Positions 11,262 to 20,897 of a stretch of DNA of 58,218 bases are shown here, one piece after another. The DNA is from Cytobacillus sp. IB215665 (lineage in GTDB: Bacteria; Bacillota; Bacilli; Bacillales; SM2101), in the NCBI RefSeq assembly GCF_033963835.1, contig NZ_JAXBME010000024.1:1-58218 (forward strand). The letters run 5' to 3'. The notes beneath the pieces were generated by a model. It searched no databases. It was given only the letters and a program-made list of their open reading frames with translations, and had not been told where the DNA came from. The translations under genes and the position numbers were made by a program. Numbering within the stretch: the stretch's first letter is position 1; every line of letters starts with the position of its first letter.

Positions 11262-12029
11262 ATGTTATTTGATACACATGCACACCTAAATGCAGCGCAA
11301 TTTGACGAGGATGTAGTAGATGTCATTAATCGTGCTAAAATGGAAGGTGTATCCCATATTGTTGTTGTTGGTTTTGATCGTCCAACAATTACTCGCGCTA
11401 TGGAACTTACTGAAATGTATGACTTTATTTATGCTGCAGTTGGTTGGCATCCAGTTGATGCAATTGATATGGTTGATGAGGACTTATCATGGATTGAAGA
11501 ATTGGCAAGTCATCCAAAGGTAGTTGCGATTGGGGAAATGGGGTTGGATTATTATTGGGATAAATCACCAAAAGATGTTCAAAAAGAAGTATTCCGCAAA
11601 CAAATTACACTAGCAAAAAAGGTGAACTTACCAATTATTATTCATAATCGCGAAGCAACAGCTGATGTTTTACAAATTCTTGAGGAAGAGAATGCTGAAC
11701 AAGTTGGTGGGATTATGCATTGCTTCACAGGAAGTGTAGAGGTAGCTAAAAAATGTATAGATATGAACTTTTATATTTCACTCGGTGGTCCTGTCACATT
11801 TAAAAATGCAAAAAAGCCCAAAGAAGTTGCAAAGGATATACCTTTAGAAAATCTTCTCATCGAAACAGACTGTCCATATTTAGCTCCACACCCTTATCGT
11901 GGGAAGCGTAATGAACCGAGCTATGTGAAGTATGTTGCTGAATCCATTGCTCATTTAAAAGGAATTACAGTTGAGGAAGTTTTTGAAAAAACAACTTTAA
12001 ATGCAAAAAAATTATTCGGCATGAAATGA
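11262..12029 (+). CDS. tatD: TatD family metal-dependent DNase
   Basis: A 255-residue TIM-barrel hydrolase of the TatD group, magnesium-dependent 3'-5' exonucleases linked to DNA quality control. Metal ligands are visible: HAH in FDTHAHLN, GEMGLDYYW, IIHNRE, MHCFTGS and ETDCPYLAPHP. ATG 11262 follows AAAAGAGGT; the TTG at 11244 precedes that site. It lies between metS and yabE, as in B. subtilis (YabD), but behind a terminator, so it probably has its own promoter. Confidence 0.94.
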   Translation: MLFDTHAHLNAAQFDEDVVDVINRAKMEGVSHIVVVGFDRPTITRAMELTEMYDFIYAAVGWHPVDAIDMVDEDLSWIEELASHPKVVAIGEMGLDYYWDKSPKDVQKEVFRKQITLAKKVNLPIIIHNREATADVLQILEEENAEQVGGIMHCFTGSVEVAKKCIDMNFYISLGGPVTFKNAKKPKEVAKDIPLENLLIETDCPYLAPHPYRGKRNEPSYVKYVAESIAHLKGITVEEVFEKTTLNAKKLFGMK

Positions 12030-12050
12030 TAAATTTCTTTGTCTTTTGCT

Positions 12051-12142
12051 GAAGAGACTTGTCTAACGATAACTGACCTTGAGTAAATTCTACATCCTTT
12101 ACTATTGTAGGTGATGGAAGTGTCGATAAGTCTCCCTTTTCT
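12051..12142 (+). other. structured stretch between tatD and yabE
   Basis: GAGACTTGTC (12051-12060) pairs with GATAAGTCTC (12125-12134), one G-U, enclosing 64 nt. The enclosed part has a weaker inner pairing (CTACA with TGTAG). A T-rich run follows (CCTTTTCTTTTTT). It may be a tatD terminator with a long loop. It matches no riboswitch I know. Confidence 0.35.
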
Positions 12143-12197
12143 TTTTTAATTATTTTTTGCATAATGTTGTATATCGAAAGTGAAAAGGAGGTCAGGG

Positions 12198-12226
12198 TTG
12201 ACAGATAGTAACTAACTATATATAAT
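12198..12226 (+). promoter_or_regulatory. consensus sigma-A promoter of yabE
   Basis: TTGACA (12198-12203), exactly 17 bp, TATAAT (12221-12226): a perfect match to consensus. The start would fall near 12233, right at the purine-rich GAGGAGAAGGAGG region, giving a very short leader before the yabE ribosome binding site. Confidence 0.9.
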
Positions 12227-12268
12227 CTCTCCGAGGAGAAGGAGGCGTTTTTCATCGAGTTATCAAGA

Positions 12269-13444
12269 TTGAAAAATCTGTTTTTTAAGCCCTTCAAGAA
12301 AGAGAGATTAGCTATAATTATTAGTAGTTTCATAGCTATCTCAGCTGGATTAGTCTTTATCATTTTCCAAGCTACGAAGGAAAGAGTTACTCTAACTCTT
12401 GATGGTTATACGCAGGTAGTTAATACACATGCGAATACAGTTAATGAGCTGTTAGACGATTATGATGTCAATGTAAAACCTGCAGACAAAGTAAATCCAT
12501 CGGTGGATACACCAATAAGTAATAATATTGAAGTGGTGTGGGAGCCAGCACAGCTTGTTCTCTTTGTAAATGAGAGGGAAGAGCAAGCGTATTGGACAAC
12601 TGCAAAAACAGTAAAAGAATTTCTGGCAGAGAATGATATTGAATTAACAAGTCATGACCGAATTCGACCAGAATTAAGTACAGATATAAGCAATGAAGTT
12701 GTAATAACATTGGAAAAGGCATTTCAAATTACACTAAATGTCGGCGGAGAAGATAAACAAGTATGGTCCACTTCGACTACTGTCGCTGACTTTTTAAAGC
12801 AGCAAGAGATCACTCTCAAATTACTTGATCGTGTTGAACCCAACTTAACAGAGCAAGTGAAGAAGGATTCGGTTATTACTGTGACGAGAGTTGAAAAAGT
12901 CACCGATGTAGTGGAAGAGCCAGTCGACTATGCAGTTGTTACAAAAAAAGATAGTAAATTATCAAAAGGTGCTTCAAAAGTTCTTTCTGAAGGTAAAGAA
13001 GGTTTAGTTGAAAAACAATATGAAGTTATCTTAGAAAATGGCAAAGAAATTTCAAGAACATTAGTAAATACATCGACATTAAAAGAAAGTCTTGACCGTG
13101 TTGTAGCTGTAGGTACTAAGGAAGAAATTCAAGTATCCCGTGGTACTGAAGGTGGGGAAGAATTTTATGTATCTTCTACCGCATATACTGCAAGTTGTAA
13201 TGGCTGTAGTGGAATTACCTCTACTGGCATAAATTTAAAAGCAAACCCTCAAGCAAAAGTAATTGCCGTAGACCCTAGTATTATACCTTTAGGAACTAAA
13301 GTATATGTAGAAGGCTATGGTTACGCAATAGCAGGAGATGTTGGTTCTGCTATTAAAGGCTATAAAATTGACGTGTTTTTCCCGACGAAAGATGAAGCTT
13401 ATCGATGGGGTAACAGAAAAGTAAAAATAAGAATAATTAATTAA
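12269..13444 (+). CDS. yabE: cell-wall protein with DUF348, G5 and 3D domains (YabE)
   Basis: A surface-anchored protein of the Rpf/YabE type, predicted to act on peptidoglycan. Domains in order: one N-terminal membrane segment (~15-35), three DUF348 repeats (~40-200, each a TLxLDG / TVxELL unit), a G5 domain (~205-285) and a C-terminal 3D domain with its aspartates in AVDPSIIPLG, AGDVGSAIKG and IDVFF. The start is uncertain: TTG 12269 is 23 nt from AAGGAGG (12239-12245), while ATC 12254 sits at the ideal 8 nt. It stands alone between its promoter and a terminator. Confidence 0.92.
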   Translation: MKNLFFKPFKKERLAIIISSFIAISAGLVFIIFQATKERVTLTLDGYTQVVNTHANTVNELLDDYDVNVKPADKVNPSVDTPISNNIEVVWEPAQLVLFVNEREEQAYWTTAKTVKEFLAENDIELTSHDRIRPELSTDISNEVVITLEKAFQITLNVGGEDKQVWSTSTTVADFLKQQEITLKLLDRVEPNLTEQVKKDSVITVTRVEKVTDVVEEPVDYAVVTKKDSKLSKGASKVLSEGKEGLVEKQYEVILENGKEISRTLVNTSTLKESLDRVVAVGTKEEIQVSRGTEGGEEFYVSSTAYTASCNGCSGITSTGINLKANPQAKVIAVDPSIIPLGTKVYVEGYGYAIAGDVGSAIKGYKIDVFFPTKDEAYRWGNRKVKIRIIN

Positions 13445-13455
13445 CACTTTGTTCA

Positions 13456-13487
13456 TGCGGAGGATTTTTCTATCCTCTGCATTTTTA
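13456..13487 (+). terminator. yabE terminator
   Basis: TGCGGAGGAT (13456-13465) pairs with ATCCTCTGCA (13472-13481), one G-U, 6-nt loop, then TTTTTAC. Confidence 0.88.
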
Positions 13488-13626
13488 CGTTATAATTGTT
13501 TAAGCTAAGTTGTTTTAGTATAGATTGTGTAGAAAAGCAGTCATAAAAAGGCAAAGAAAATTACTTTCTACATGTTAGACGATTGAACGGGTAAAAAAGT
13601 TTCAACTTTTGGAGGAAAAAATAAAA

Positions 13627-15209
<1,583 letters not shown>

Positions 15210-15255
15210 GTTAAATACATATGATATATAACAATACAATTAGCTTTTCAAGCCT

Positions 15256-15299
15256 CCCTTAATACATGATGTCCTCACGTATTAAGGGTCTTTATTTTT
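15256..15299 (+). terminator. terminator of rnmV-rsmA
   Basis: Perfect 10-bp stem CCCTTAATAC (15256-15265) with GTATTAAGGG (15279-15288), 13-nt loop, then TCTTTATTTTT. It lies ~195 bp after rsmA, beyond repeat copy A, as if the repeat had been inserted between gene and terminator. Confidence 0.85.
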
Positions 15300-15331
15300 G
15301 GGGGGATTAGGACACTTAGGGATTTCTTTTC

Positions 15332-15359
15332 ACAACAGACATAGATGTTGCATAGCCTA
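15332..15359 (+). promoter_or_regulatory. candidate sigma-K promoter of yabG
   Basis: CATAGCCTA (15351-15359) matches the sigma-K -10 pattern CATANNNTA, with the short -35 AC at 15332-15333, 17 bp upstream. B. subtilis yabG is known to depend on sigma-K. Confidence 0.45.
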
Positions 15360-15418
15360 AGTAAAGGAAAACATTTGGATTTAAAGAGTCGCCTCAAATT
15401 GTTGCTGGAGTGAAGAGT

Positions 15419-16300
15419 ATGGATGCATGTATTGGCGATATTGTTGCTCGCAAGTCGTATAATTGTGATTTGTTATTTCGTGTGATCAACATTAACAATG
15501 ATAAGCTTGGAAATAAAGTTGTAATTTTGTATGGAGAAGATGTCAGACTTGTAGCAGATGCTCCTTACGAAGATATTGTTGTTATCAATGAGAGGGAACA
15601 AAAGAAAAGAAAAAAGGTCGATGAAGAGAAGATTGAGCAATCTTATAAGCTGTTCCGTCAAGAGTACCAACTCATTAGGCAAAAGAGTGAATATTATGCA
15701 ACAGAAGGTTATGCTAGCACATTTGATTTTTTCCAATTGCCGGGTAAAGTGTTGCATTTAGATGGTGACCCGTTATATTTAAAGAAATGTTTGGCTTTAT
15801 ATGAGAAGATTGGTGTTCCGGTTTTTGGAATACATTGTAATGAGAAAGAGATGCCTCAAAAAGTAACTGGCTATATTGAGAAATTCAGGCCGGATATTCT
15901 TGTTGTAACAGGTCATGATGCATATACAAAGGCCAAAGGTGATAAATCTGATTTGAAAGCATATCGACACTCAAAGTATTTTGTCCAAACAGTTCGTCAA
16001 GCACGAAATAAAATACCTCACTTGGATCAGTTAGTCATCTTTGCTGGCGCGTGTCAATCTCATTTTGAATCACTAATAAGAGCAGGGGCTAATTTTGCTA
16101 GCTCACCTTCAAGAATTAATATTCATGCTTTAGATCCTGTGTATATTGTATCAAAAATAAGTTTTACTCCATTTGTTGATAGAATAAATGTTTGGGAAGT
16201 ACTTCGTAATACACTTACAGGAGAAAAGGGATTGGGGGGGATTGAAACAAGGGGCGTGTTGCGAACTGGGATGCCATACAAACTACAACAAGAAGAATAG
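15419..16300 (+). CDS. yabG: sporulation-specific protease YabG
   Basis: YabG is a mother-cell cysteine-type protease that trims spore-coat proteins and prepares them for cross-linking. The 293-residue product keeps the family's conserved blocks: GKVLHLDGD, GVPVFGIHCNEKEM, DILVVTGHDAY and FAGACQSHFESLIRAGANFASSP. The GHDAY histidine and the GACQSH cysteine are plausible catalytic residues. ATG 15419 is 7 nt after GGAGTG; a GTG at 15410 overlaps that site. It has its own promoter and terminator. Confidence 0.95.
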   Translation: MDACIGDIVARKSYNCDLLFRVININNDKLGNKVVILYGEDVRLVADAPYEDIVVINEREQKKRKKVDEEKIEQSYKLFRQEYQLIRQKSEYYATEGYASTFDFFQLPGKVLHLDGDPLYLKKCLALYEKIGVPVFGIHCNEKEMPQKVTGYIEKFRPDILVVTGHDAYTKAKGDKSDLKAYRHSKYFVQTVRQARNKIPHLDQLVIFAGACQSHFESLIRAGANFASSPSRINIHALDPVYIVSKISFTPFVDRINVWEVLRNTLTGEKGLGGIETRGVLRTGMPYKLQQEE

Positions 16301-16308
16301 TAAATGCT

Positions 16309-16343
16309 AACTGGGTTGTCATTTATGGCGACTCAGTTTTTTA
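16309..16343 (+). terminator. yabG terminator
   Basis: 10-bp stem AACTGGGTTG (16309-16318) with CGACTCAGTT (16329-16338), two G-U pairs, followed by TTTTTAT. Confidence 0.82.
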
Positions 16344-16344
16344 T

Positions 16345-16493
16345 AAAGTCTCTTTTCATAACTTTGTTGTTATTGTTATCATATTTAGTACCTAAAAAGT
16401 GGTTTTATATTGTAAGTCATTGTTATACAGATGAAAAGATGCACCGAATGATAGAAGTATAAAGGTTTATATTCTTTATGTGAAAATAACTAT
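16345..16493 (+). repeat. main intergenic repeat, copy B (eroded)
   Basis: Left end AAAGTCTCTTTTCATAACTTTGTTGTTATT, core GATGAAAAGATGCACCGAA near 16430, right end TGTGAAAATAACTATC. It shares the internal AGTGGTTTTATAT string with copy A. It occupies most of the yabG-veg gap upstream of the veg promoter. Confidence 0.75.
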
Positions 16494-16680
16494 CTATAAG
16501 AGAAATAGCCCATATAAAAATAATTAATTATATAACTTTTTTAAACAAATTTCTAACATAAAAAAACAATTTACATAACTAATTAATAATTGGTAAAAAT
16601 ATTTGTAGAGGAAAGTGGAATTTTGTTGTATTATTTTCATTGACAAACAAAATAGATCGTTGATATAATGAAATTTTTAT

Positions 16681-16709
16681 TTGACTATTTTTTGTTAATT
16701 TGCTATAAT
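16681..16709 (+). promoter_or_regulatory. strong sigma-A promoter of veg
   Basis: TTGACT (16681-16686), 17 bp, TATAAT (16704-16709), with an extended TGC before the -10. AT-rich sequence lies upstream. The veg promoter of B. subtilis is a classic strong vegetative promoter. Confidence 0.92.
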
Positions 16710-16732
16710 TGATATCGTGAGGTGGAGCGATT

Positions 16733-17002
16733 ATGGGAAAAACATTGTCAGATATAAAAAAGGCATTAGATGGGAATCTAGGCAAACGGCTTACCTTGAA
16801 AGCAAACGGTGGTCGTAGAAAAACGATTGAACGTTCGGGTGTTCTGGCAGAAACATATCCATCCGTTTTTGTAGTGGAGTTAGATCAAGCTGAAAATGCG
16901 TTTGAACGTGTTTCATATAGTTATGCAGATGTCCTAACTGAAACTGTTCAATTAACATTTTCTGAAGACGCATCAGGGAATATAGCTGTTAACGGGCAGT
17001 AA
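16733..17002 (+). CDS. veg: Veg protein, biofilm-associated
   Basis: An 89-residue protein of the Veg family (DUF1021). In B. subtilis Veg is abundant in vegetative cells and favours biofilm gene expression by opposing SinR. The conserved start ([29 protein letters not shown]) and the [19 protein letters not shown] segment are clear; the fold is a small beta barrel. ATG 16733 follows GAGGTGGAG. It is driven by the very strong promoter just upstream. Confidence 0.96.
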   Translation: MGKTLSDIKKALDGNLGKRLTLKANGGRRKTIERSGVLAETYPSVFVVELDQAENAFERVSYSYADVLTETVQLTFSEDASGNIAVNGQ

Positions 17003-17018
17003 ACCTTAGTTTGCTGCT

Positions 17019-17203
17019 TTTAATTTTGACTGTTTTCGCATAGATTGTTGTTTTTCGTACTTAAAATATACACGTATACAACGAGATTTCGTGGTGGCAT
17101 CTTTTCTGCTATGCTAAGAAACGATGACTGTTACGTAAAACGACAAAATCTTTATCTTCTAGTTGAGGAGCAATAGCAACAAAGTTCAAAAAAGAGCCTT
17201 TAA
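17019..17203 (-). repeat. main intergenic repeat, full copy C1 (reverse)
   Basis: Reads on + as GACTGTTTTCGCATAGATTG, then ACACGTATACAACGAG, then GTGGTGGCATCTTTTCTGC (core, reversed), ending CAATAGCAACAAAG and AAAGAGCCTTTAA. About 185 bp, slightly longer than copies A and I. Confidence 0.85.
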
Positions 17204-17361
17204 TTTGGCTGTTTTTTACGTTTAAAGTTGTTTTTGTATAAAGAAATGAATTTTAAAAATATACGTTCTTAGTTATATGTCTTTGTTTTTGATGGCAAGC
17301 TGATAGCGTATAAAGCCTTATCTAGTTTTTCTACTTTTGCAAAAAGCCGACGAAAAGAGCC
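17204..17361 (-). repeat. main intergenic repeat, copy C2 (tandem, eroded)
   Basis: Begins TTTGGCTGTTTTTTACGTTTAAAG directly after copy C1 and ends near CGACGAAAAGAGCCGG. The middle is diverged, keeping only an ATACGT motif. The 546-bp veg-sspF gap is therefore mostly repeat. Confidence 0.6.
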
Positions 17362-17480
17362 GGTATTTTATATAAATACAATATATAACATTTACATATG
17401 GTGAGTGTTGATGTCTTAAGAAAATATTGCTTAAGCTCCAGTTTTTAGCCTAAAACTATGTTAAAAGGAATATTTAGGGT

Positions 17481-17512
17481 TTCATATTATTAGTAATTTT
17501 GTCCTTATACTA
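17481..17512 (+). promoter_or_regulatory. candidate sigma-G promoter of sspF
   Basis: TTCATAT (17481-17487), 18 bp, TATACTA (17506-17512) resembles the forespore sigma-G pattern (GHATR, 18 bp, CATNHTA) with one mismatch in each box. B. subtilis sspF is known to be sigma-G dependent. Confidence 0.38.
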
Positions 17513-17548
17513 AGAGTGTCGTAGTTATTTTGAAAGGAGTTGCTTTTG

Positions 17549-17734
17549 TTGGGTAGACGCCGCGGAATAATGTCGGATCGATTTAAGGAAGAACTAGCAA
17601 AAGAACTTGGTTTTTATGACACCGTTCGTAATGAAGGCTGGGGAGCGATTCGTGCAAGAGACGCTGGTAACATGGTGAAGCGCGCAATTGAACTTGCTGA
17701 GGCAAACCTTGTAAATAATAATAAACAAAAGTAA
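17549..17734 (+). CDS. sspF: alpha/beta-type small acid-soluble spore protein SspF
   Basis: A 61-residue spore DNA-binding protein of the SspF branch. It carries the alpha/beta SASP signatures: [14 protein letters not shown], which includes the GPR cleavage region around the Glu-Leu, and [22 protein letters not shown] place the start at TTG 17549, 9 nt after GGAG, giving MGRRRGIMS, the usual N-terminus. An in-frame TTG at 17540 overlaps the ribosome binding site. It is followed by a clear terminator. Confidence 0.95.
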   Translation: MGRRRGIMSDRFKEELAKELGFYDTVRNEGWGAIRARDAGNMVKRAIELAEANLVNNNKQK

Positions 17735-17760
17735 TAAATAAACTATTAAATAACTGCGAT

Positions 17761-17788
17761 AACCGAAGCCTAGTAGCTTCGGTTTTCT
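17761..17788 (+). terminator. sspF terminator
   Basis: Perfect 9-bp stem AACCGAAGC (17761-17769) with GCTTCGGTT (17776-17784), 6-nt loop, then TTCTT. Confidence 0.9.
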
Positions 17789-17899
17789 TGCATTACAATC
17801 GATGGAAGTCATTATTCAATTTCTGCAATGAATATTATGTGTATAATTTATGGTAAAATGACGATATAACATTGGAAGAACGAAAAGTAGGTGAAAATT

Positions 17900-18769
17900 T
17901 TGAGGCTTTTGGTTAAGGCGCCAGCTAAAATTAATTTATCCTTAGATGTATTACATAAGCGTCCTGATGGATATCATGAAGTGAAAATGATTATGACTAC
18001 GATAGATTTAGCAGATCGAATCGAGCTAATTGATTTAGAGGAAGATACCATTTCTATCGTATCGCATAGTCGTTTCGTTCCAGATGATAGTAGAAATTTA
18101 GCATATCAAGCCGCACTGTTATTAAAAAAGAAGTTTGGAGTGCAAAAGGGAGTTTCGATAGGTATTACAAAGACGATCCCGGTTGCGGCTGGTCTAGCAG
18201 GAGGTAGTAGTGATGCAGCAGCCACATTACGGGGCTTGAATAAATTGTGGAACCTTGGATTAACAATTGATGAATTAGCGTCATTAGGTGCTGAAATAGG
18301 TTCGGATGTATCATTTTGTGTTTATGGAGGAACCGCACTTGCGATGGGACGCGGAGAAAAGATCATTCACATTGATCCACCACCGCATTGTTGGGTTGTG
18401 TTAGCAAAACCATCAATAGGTGTTTCTACCGCAGAAGTATATAGAAGACTAGATCTTAATAATGTAGAACACCCAAGAGTAGATGAAATGGTAGATGCTA
18501 TTCGAGCGCATGATTATCCTTTAATATGCTCACTCTTAGGTAATGTTTTGGAAGATGTTACATTTCAGATGCAACCTGAGGTTGCACAAATTAAAGAGCA
18601 GATGAAACGTTTTGGTGCAGATGCAGTATTGATGAGCGGGAGTGGACCAACGGTGTTTGGTTTAGTTCAACACGACTCTAGAATGCAGAGAGTATACAAT
18701 GGGTTAAGAGGGTTTTGTGATCAAGTATTTGCGGTAAGAATGCTAGGTGAAAGAATCACTCTTGATTAA
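17900..18769 (+). CDS. ispE: 4-diphosphocytidyl-2-C-methyl-D-erythritol kinase
   Basis: Fourth enzyme of the MEP pathway to isoprenoids. A GHMP kinase of 289 residues with [12 protein letters not shown] at the N-terminus, the ATP loop [19 protein letters not shown] and the C-terminal [14 protein letters not shown] 17900 gives [12 protein letters not shown], matching the length and N-terminus I recall for B. subtilis IspE, with GTAGGTG just upstream. GTG 17891 is an in-frame alternative that would overlap that site. It lies directly before purR, as in B. subtilis. Confidence 0.96.
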   Translation: MRLLVKAPAKINLSLDVLHKRPDGYHEVKMIMTTIDLADRIELIDLEEDTISIVSHSRFVPDDSRNLAYQAALLLKKKFGVQKGVSIGITKTIPVAAGLAGGSSDAAATLRGLNKLWNLGLTIDELASLGAEIGSDVSFCVYGGTALAMGRGEKIIHIDPPPHCWVVLAKPSIGVSTAEVYRRLDLNNVEHPRVDEMVDAIRAHDYPLICSLLGNVLEDVTFQMQPEVAQIKEQMKRFGADAVLMSGSGPTVFGLVQHDSRMQRVYNGLRGFCDQVFAVRMLGERITLD

Positions 18770-18825
18770 ATACGTATGTTAATGATATATTTACATAAAA
18801 TATTCGTATTTTGGAGGAATTGAGA

Positions 18826-19650
18826 ATGAAAATACGAAGAAGCGGTCGATTAGTCGATATGACAAATTATTTATTGCAGCACCCTAATCAACTTCTACCT
18901 TTAACGATTTTTTCAGAAAGGTATGATTCAGCGAAATCATCAATTAGTGAAGATTTGGCGATAGTTAAACAAACTTTTGAACAGCAAGGTATAGGGACTT
19001 TGCTAACAGTGCCAGGTGCAGCTGGTGGTGTTAAATATATTCCTGGCGTATCTTCTGAAGAAGCTACGTTAACAATTAATGACTTATGTCAATTAATTGC
19101 GAAACCGGACCGGTTGTTACCGGGAGGGTATTTATATATGACAGATATATTAGGTCATCCTCAACTTGTAAACCAAGTTGGTCGATTATTTGCAGCTGTA
19201 TATGGCGATCGTCCCATAGATGTGGTTATGACAGTTGCTACTAAAGGGATCCCTTTAGCTTACGCAGTTGCATCATACCTAAATGTACCTGTAGTAATAG
19301 TTCGACGTGATAGCAAAGTGACTGAAGGATCAACAGTAAGTATTAACTATGTTTCTGGATCTTCAAAAAGAATACAAACGATGGTTCTTTCAAAAAGAAG
19401 CTTAGATGAGGGAGCTAACGTTCTTATTATCGATGATTTTATGAAAGCTGGAGGAACGATAAACGGCATGATAAGCATGCTCGAAGAATTCAAAGCAAAT
19501 GTATCAGGGATTGGTGTGCTTGTTGAATCAGAGGGCCTTGAAGAGAGACTTGTTGATGAATATATTTCGTTAGTAAAACTCACTGAGGTAGACGTTAAAG
19601 CTAAGAAAATAGAAGTTAATATAGGTAATTATTTTAATTTCTTGCAGTAA
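18826..19650 (+). CDS. purR: purine operon repressor PurR
   Basis: The PRPP-sensing repressor of purine genes. The 274-residue product joins an N-terminal winged helix (RRSGRLVDMTNYLLQHPNQLLPLTIF) to a phosphoribosyltransferase-like domain. Its PRPP loop is VLIIDDFMKAGGT, near residue 205. ATG 18826 follows TTGGAGGA. I see no pair of PurBoxes immediately upstream. It is followed at 21 bp by ridA, probably the same operon. Confidence 0.96.
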   Translation: MKIRRSGRLVDMTNYLLQHPNQLLPLTIFSERYDSAKSSISEDLAIVKQTFEQQGIGTLLTVPGAAGGVKYIPGVSSEEATLTINDLCQLIAKPDRLLPGGYLYMTDILGHPQLVNQVGRLFAAVYGDRPIDVVMTVATKGIPLAYAVASYLNVPVVIVRRDSKVTEGSTVSINYVSGSSKRIQTMVLSKRSLDEGANVLIIDDFMKAGGTINGMISMLEEFKANVSGIGVLVESEGLEERLVDEYISLVKLTEVDVKAKKIEVNIGNYFNFLQ

Positions 19651-19671
19651 CTAGAGGATGGAGGAATCGTC

Positions 19672-20046
19672 ATGAAAAAAATTCAAACAAATCGGGCTCC
19701 TCAAGCCATTGGTCCGTACTCTCAAGGGATGGTTGTAAATAATTTGTTTTTTAGTTCTGGACAAATTCCGTTAAAACCTAACGGTGAACTTGTACAAGGG
19801 AATGTTGATGAACAGACACACCAAGTTTTTGCTAATTTGAAAGCTGTTTTACAAGAGGCAGGTGCTTCTTTCGATACAGTTATTAAAACTACAGTTTTTA
19901 TAAAAAATATGGATGACTTTGCTGAGATAAATGACGTTTATAGCGAATATTTTCCTAACCATCAGCCAGCAAGATCATGTGTTGAAGTTGCAAGACTACC
20001 GAAAGATGTTCTAGTTGAGATTGAAGTAATCGCATTGATTAAATAA
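19672..20046 (+). CDS. ridA: 2-iminobutanoate/2-iminopropanoate deaminase RidA (YabJ)
   Basis: A 124-residue trimeric RidA protein that hydrolyses reactive imines released by PLP enzymes. Conserved blocks are [19 protein letters not shown] and [23 protein letters not shown], with the key Arg in PARS and Glu near the C-terminus. It follows purR closely, with its own GGATGGAGG site. In B. subtilis the gene at this place (yabJ) is linked to purine control through purR. Confidence 0.95.
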   Translation: MKKIQTNRAPQAIGPYSQGMVVNNLFFSSGQIPLKPNGELVQGNVDEQTHQVFANLKAVLQEAGASFDTVIKTTVFIKNMDDFAEINDVYSEYFPNHQPARSCVEVARLPKDVLVEIEVIALIK

Positions 20047-20109
20047 AAAGTATAAAATTCCTATGTTTACTATACCGACCTAATATTTTCAAAAAAATTT
20101 ACATAATTT

Positions 20110-20139
20110 GCAGGAAAACTCAAAAATTGTGTTGAATAA
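20110..20139 (+). promoter_or_regulatory. sigma-H promoter of spoVG
   Basis: GCAGGAAAA (20110-20118), 12 bp, GTTGAATAA (20131-20139) matches the sigma-H consensus (RNAGGAWWW, 11-12 bp, RNNGAATWW) at every defined position. The AT-rich stretch upstream fits the known AbrB control of this gene. Confidence 0.9.
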
Positions 20140-20179
20140 CTTACTAAGTCTTTTAAATTGGGAAAAGGTGGTGAACAGA

Positions 20180-20467
20180 ATGGAAGTAACAGATGTAAGA
20201 TTACGCCGCGTGAATACCGATGGTCGTATGAGAGCGATTGCATCAATTACTTTAGATCATGAGTTCGTTGTACATGATATTCGTGTAATTGATGGGAATA
20301 ACGGCTTGTTTGTTGCGATGCCAAGTAAGCGTACTCCAGATGGGGATTTTCGTGACATAGCCCACCCGATTAACTCGACAACTCGTGGGAAGATTCAAGA
20401 CGCAGTTTTAGCAGAATATCACCGACTTGGTGAGATAGAAGAATATGAAGAAGCGGGTGCTTCATAA
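20180..20467 (+). CDS. spoVG: septation and sporulation regulator SpoVG
   Basis: A 95-residue SpoVG protein, a small nucleic-acid-binding regulator involved in asymmetric septation and spore cortex formation. Family landmarks: [36 protein letters not shown] and [20 protein letters not shown] 20180 follows AAAGGTGGTG at 6 nt. In-frame codons back to 20108 lie on the promoter. It has its own sigma-H promoter and a terminator 27 bp after the stop. Confidence 0.97.
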   Translation: MEVTDVRLRRVNTDGRMRAIASITLDHEFVVHDIRVIDGNNGLFVAMPSKRTPDGDFRDIAHPINSTTRGKIQDAVLAEYHRLGEIEEYEEAGAS

Positions 20468-20493
20468 GAAACATTAATATTTTTTACACCAAG

Positions 20494-20522
20494 AGAGCCT
20501 TCACAGATGAAAGGCTCTTTTT
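20494..20522 (+). terminator. spoVG terminator
   Basis: 8-bp stem AGAGCCTT (20494-20501) with AAGGCTCT (20511-20518), 9-nt loop, then TTTT. Confidence 0.82.
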
Positions 20523-20570
20523 AGCGTAAGTGTATGGTACGACTAATCTTATTTAAAATGATGTTATCTA

Positions 20571-20727
20571 AGCTATTTTCATATTAATCTCATACTAACA
20601 ATAAATACATATACAACTACATTGCGTGGTATCTTTTCTTCAAAAAAAAACTGATAACCGCAAAAAAATCTATCTTGATATGCTCACATTAGTTAAATGA
20701 GCAACAAGTTCACGAAAGAGACTTAGG
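20571..20727 (-). repeat. main intergenic repeat, copy D (reverse, eroded)
   Basis: On + it reads AGCTATTTTCATATTAATC, then TATACAACTACATTGCGTGG with TATCTTTTCTTC (core, reversed), ending GAGCAACAAGTTCACGAAAG and AGACTTA. It lies between spoVG and glmU; the rest of that 430-bp gap holds the spoVG terminator and the candidate glmU promoter. Confidence 0.75.
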
Positions 20728-20831
20728 TTGAACTTTTCCCTCAAATAAATCTTTTCCTCTATTTAATAAATGACCATATGCTCATTCTATAATATTCATT
20801 CTGACAATATAATGTACTTACGGATGTTTCC

Positions 20832-20858
20832 TTGAAATCGAAGGCTATTTGAGATAAT
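20832..20858 (+). promoter_or_regulatory. candidate promoter of glmU
   Basis: TTGAAA (20832-20837) and an extended TGA GATAAT (-10 at 20853-20858). The 15-bp spacer is short, which an extended -10 can tolerate. Confidence 0.4.
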
Positions 20859-20897
20859 ATTCATAGTGGATAAATAGGTTACAATGGAGGCCTGTAG

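Noticed and set aside
12184-12215. Possible leader peptide (AAAGGAGG, then TTG ACA GAT AGT AAC TAA) before yabE
   Set aside because: It coincides with the -35 and spacer of the yabE promoter, so it is not in the main transcript; a five-codon frame is easily due to chance.
16345-17361. CRISPR array suspected from repeated motifs around veg
   Set aside because: Copies are 150-185 bp, diverged, in different orientations and without regular spacers or cas genes.
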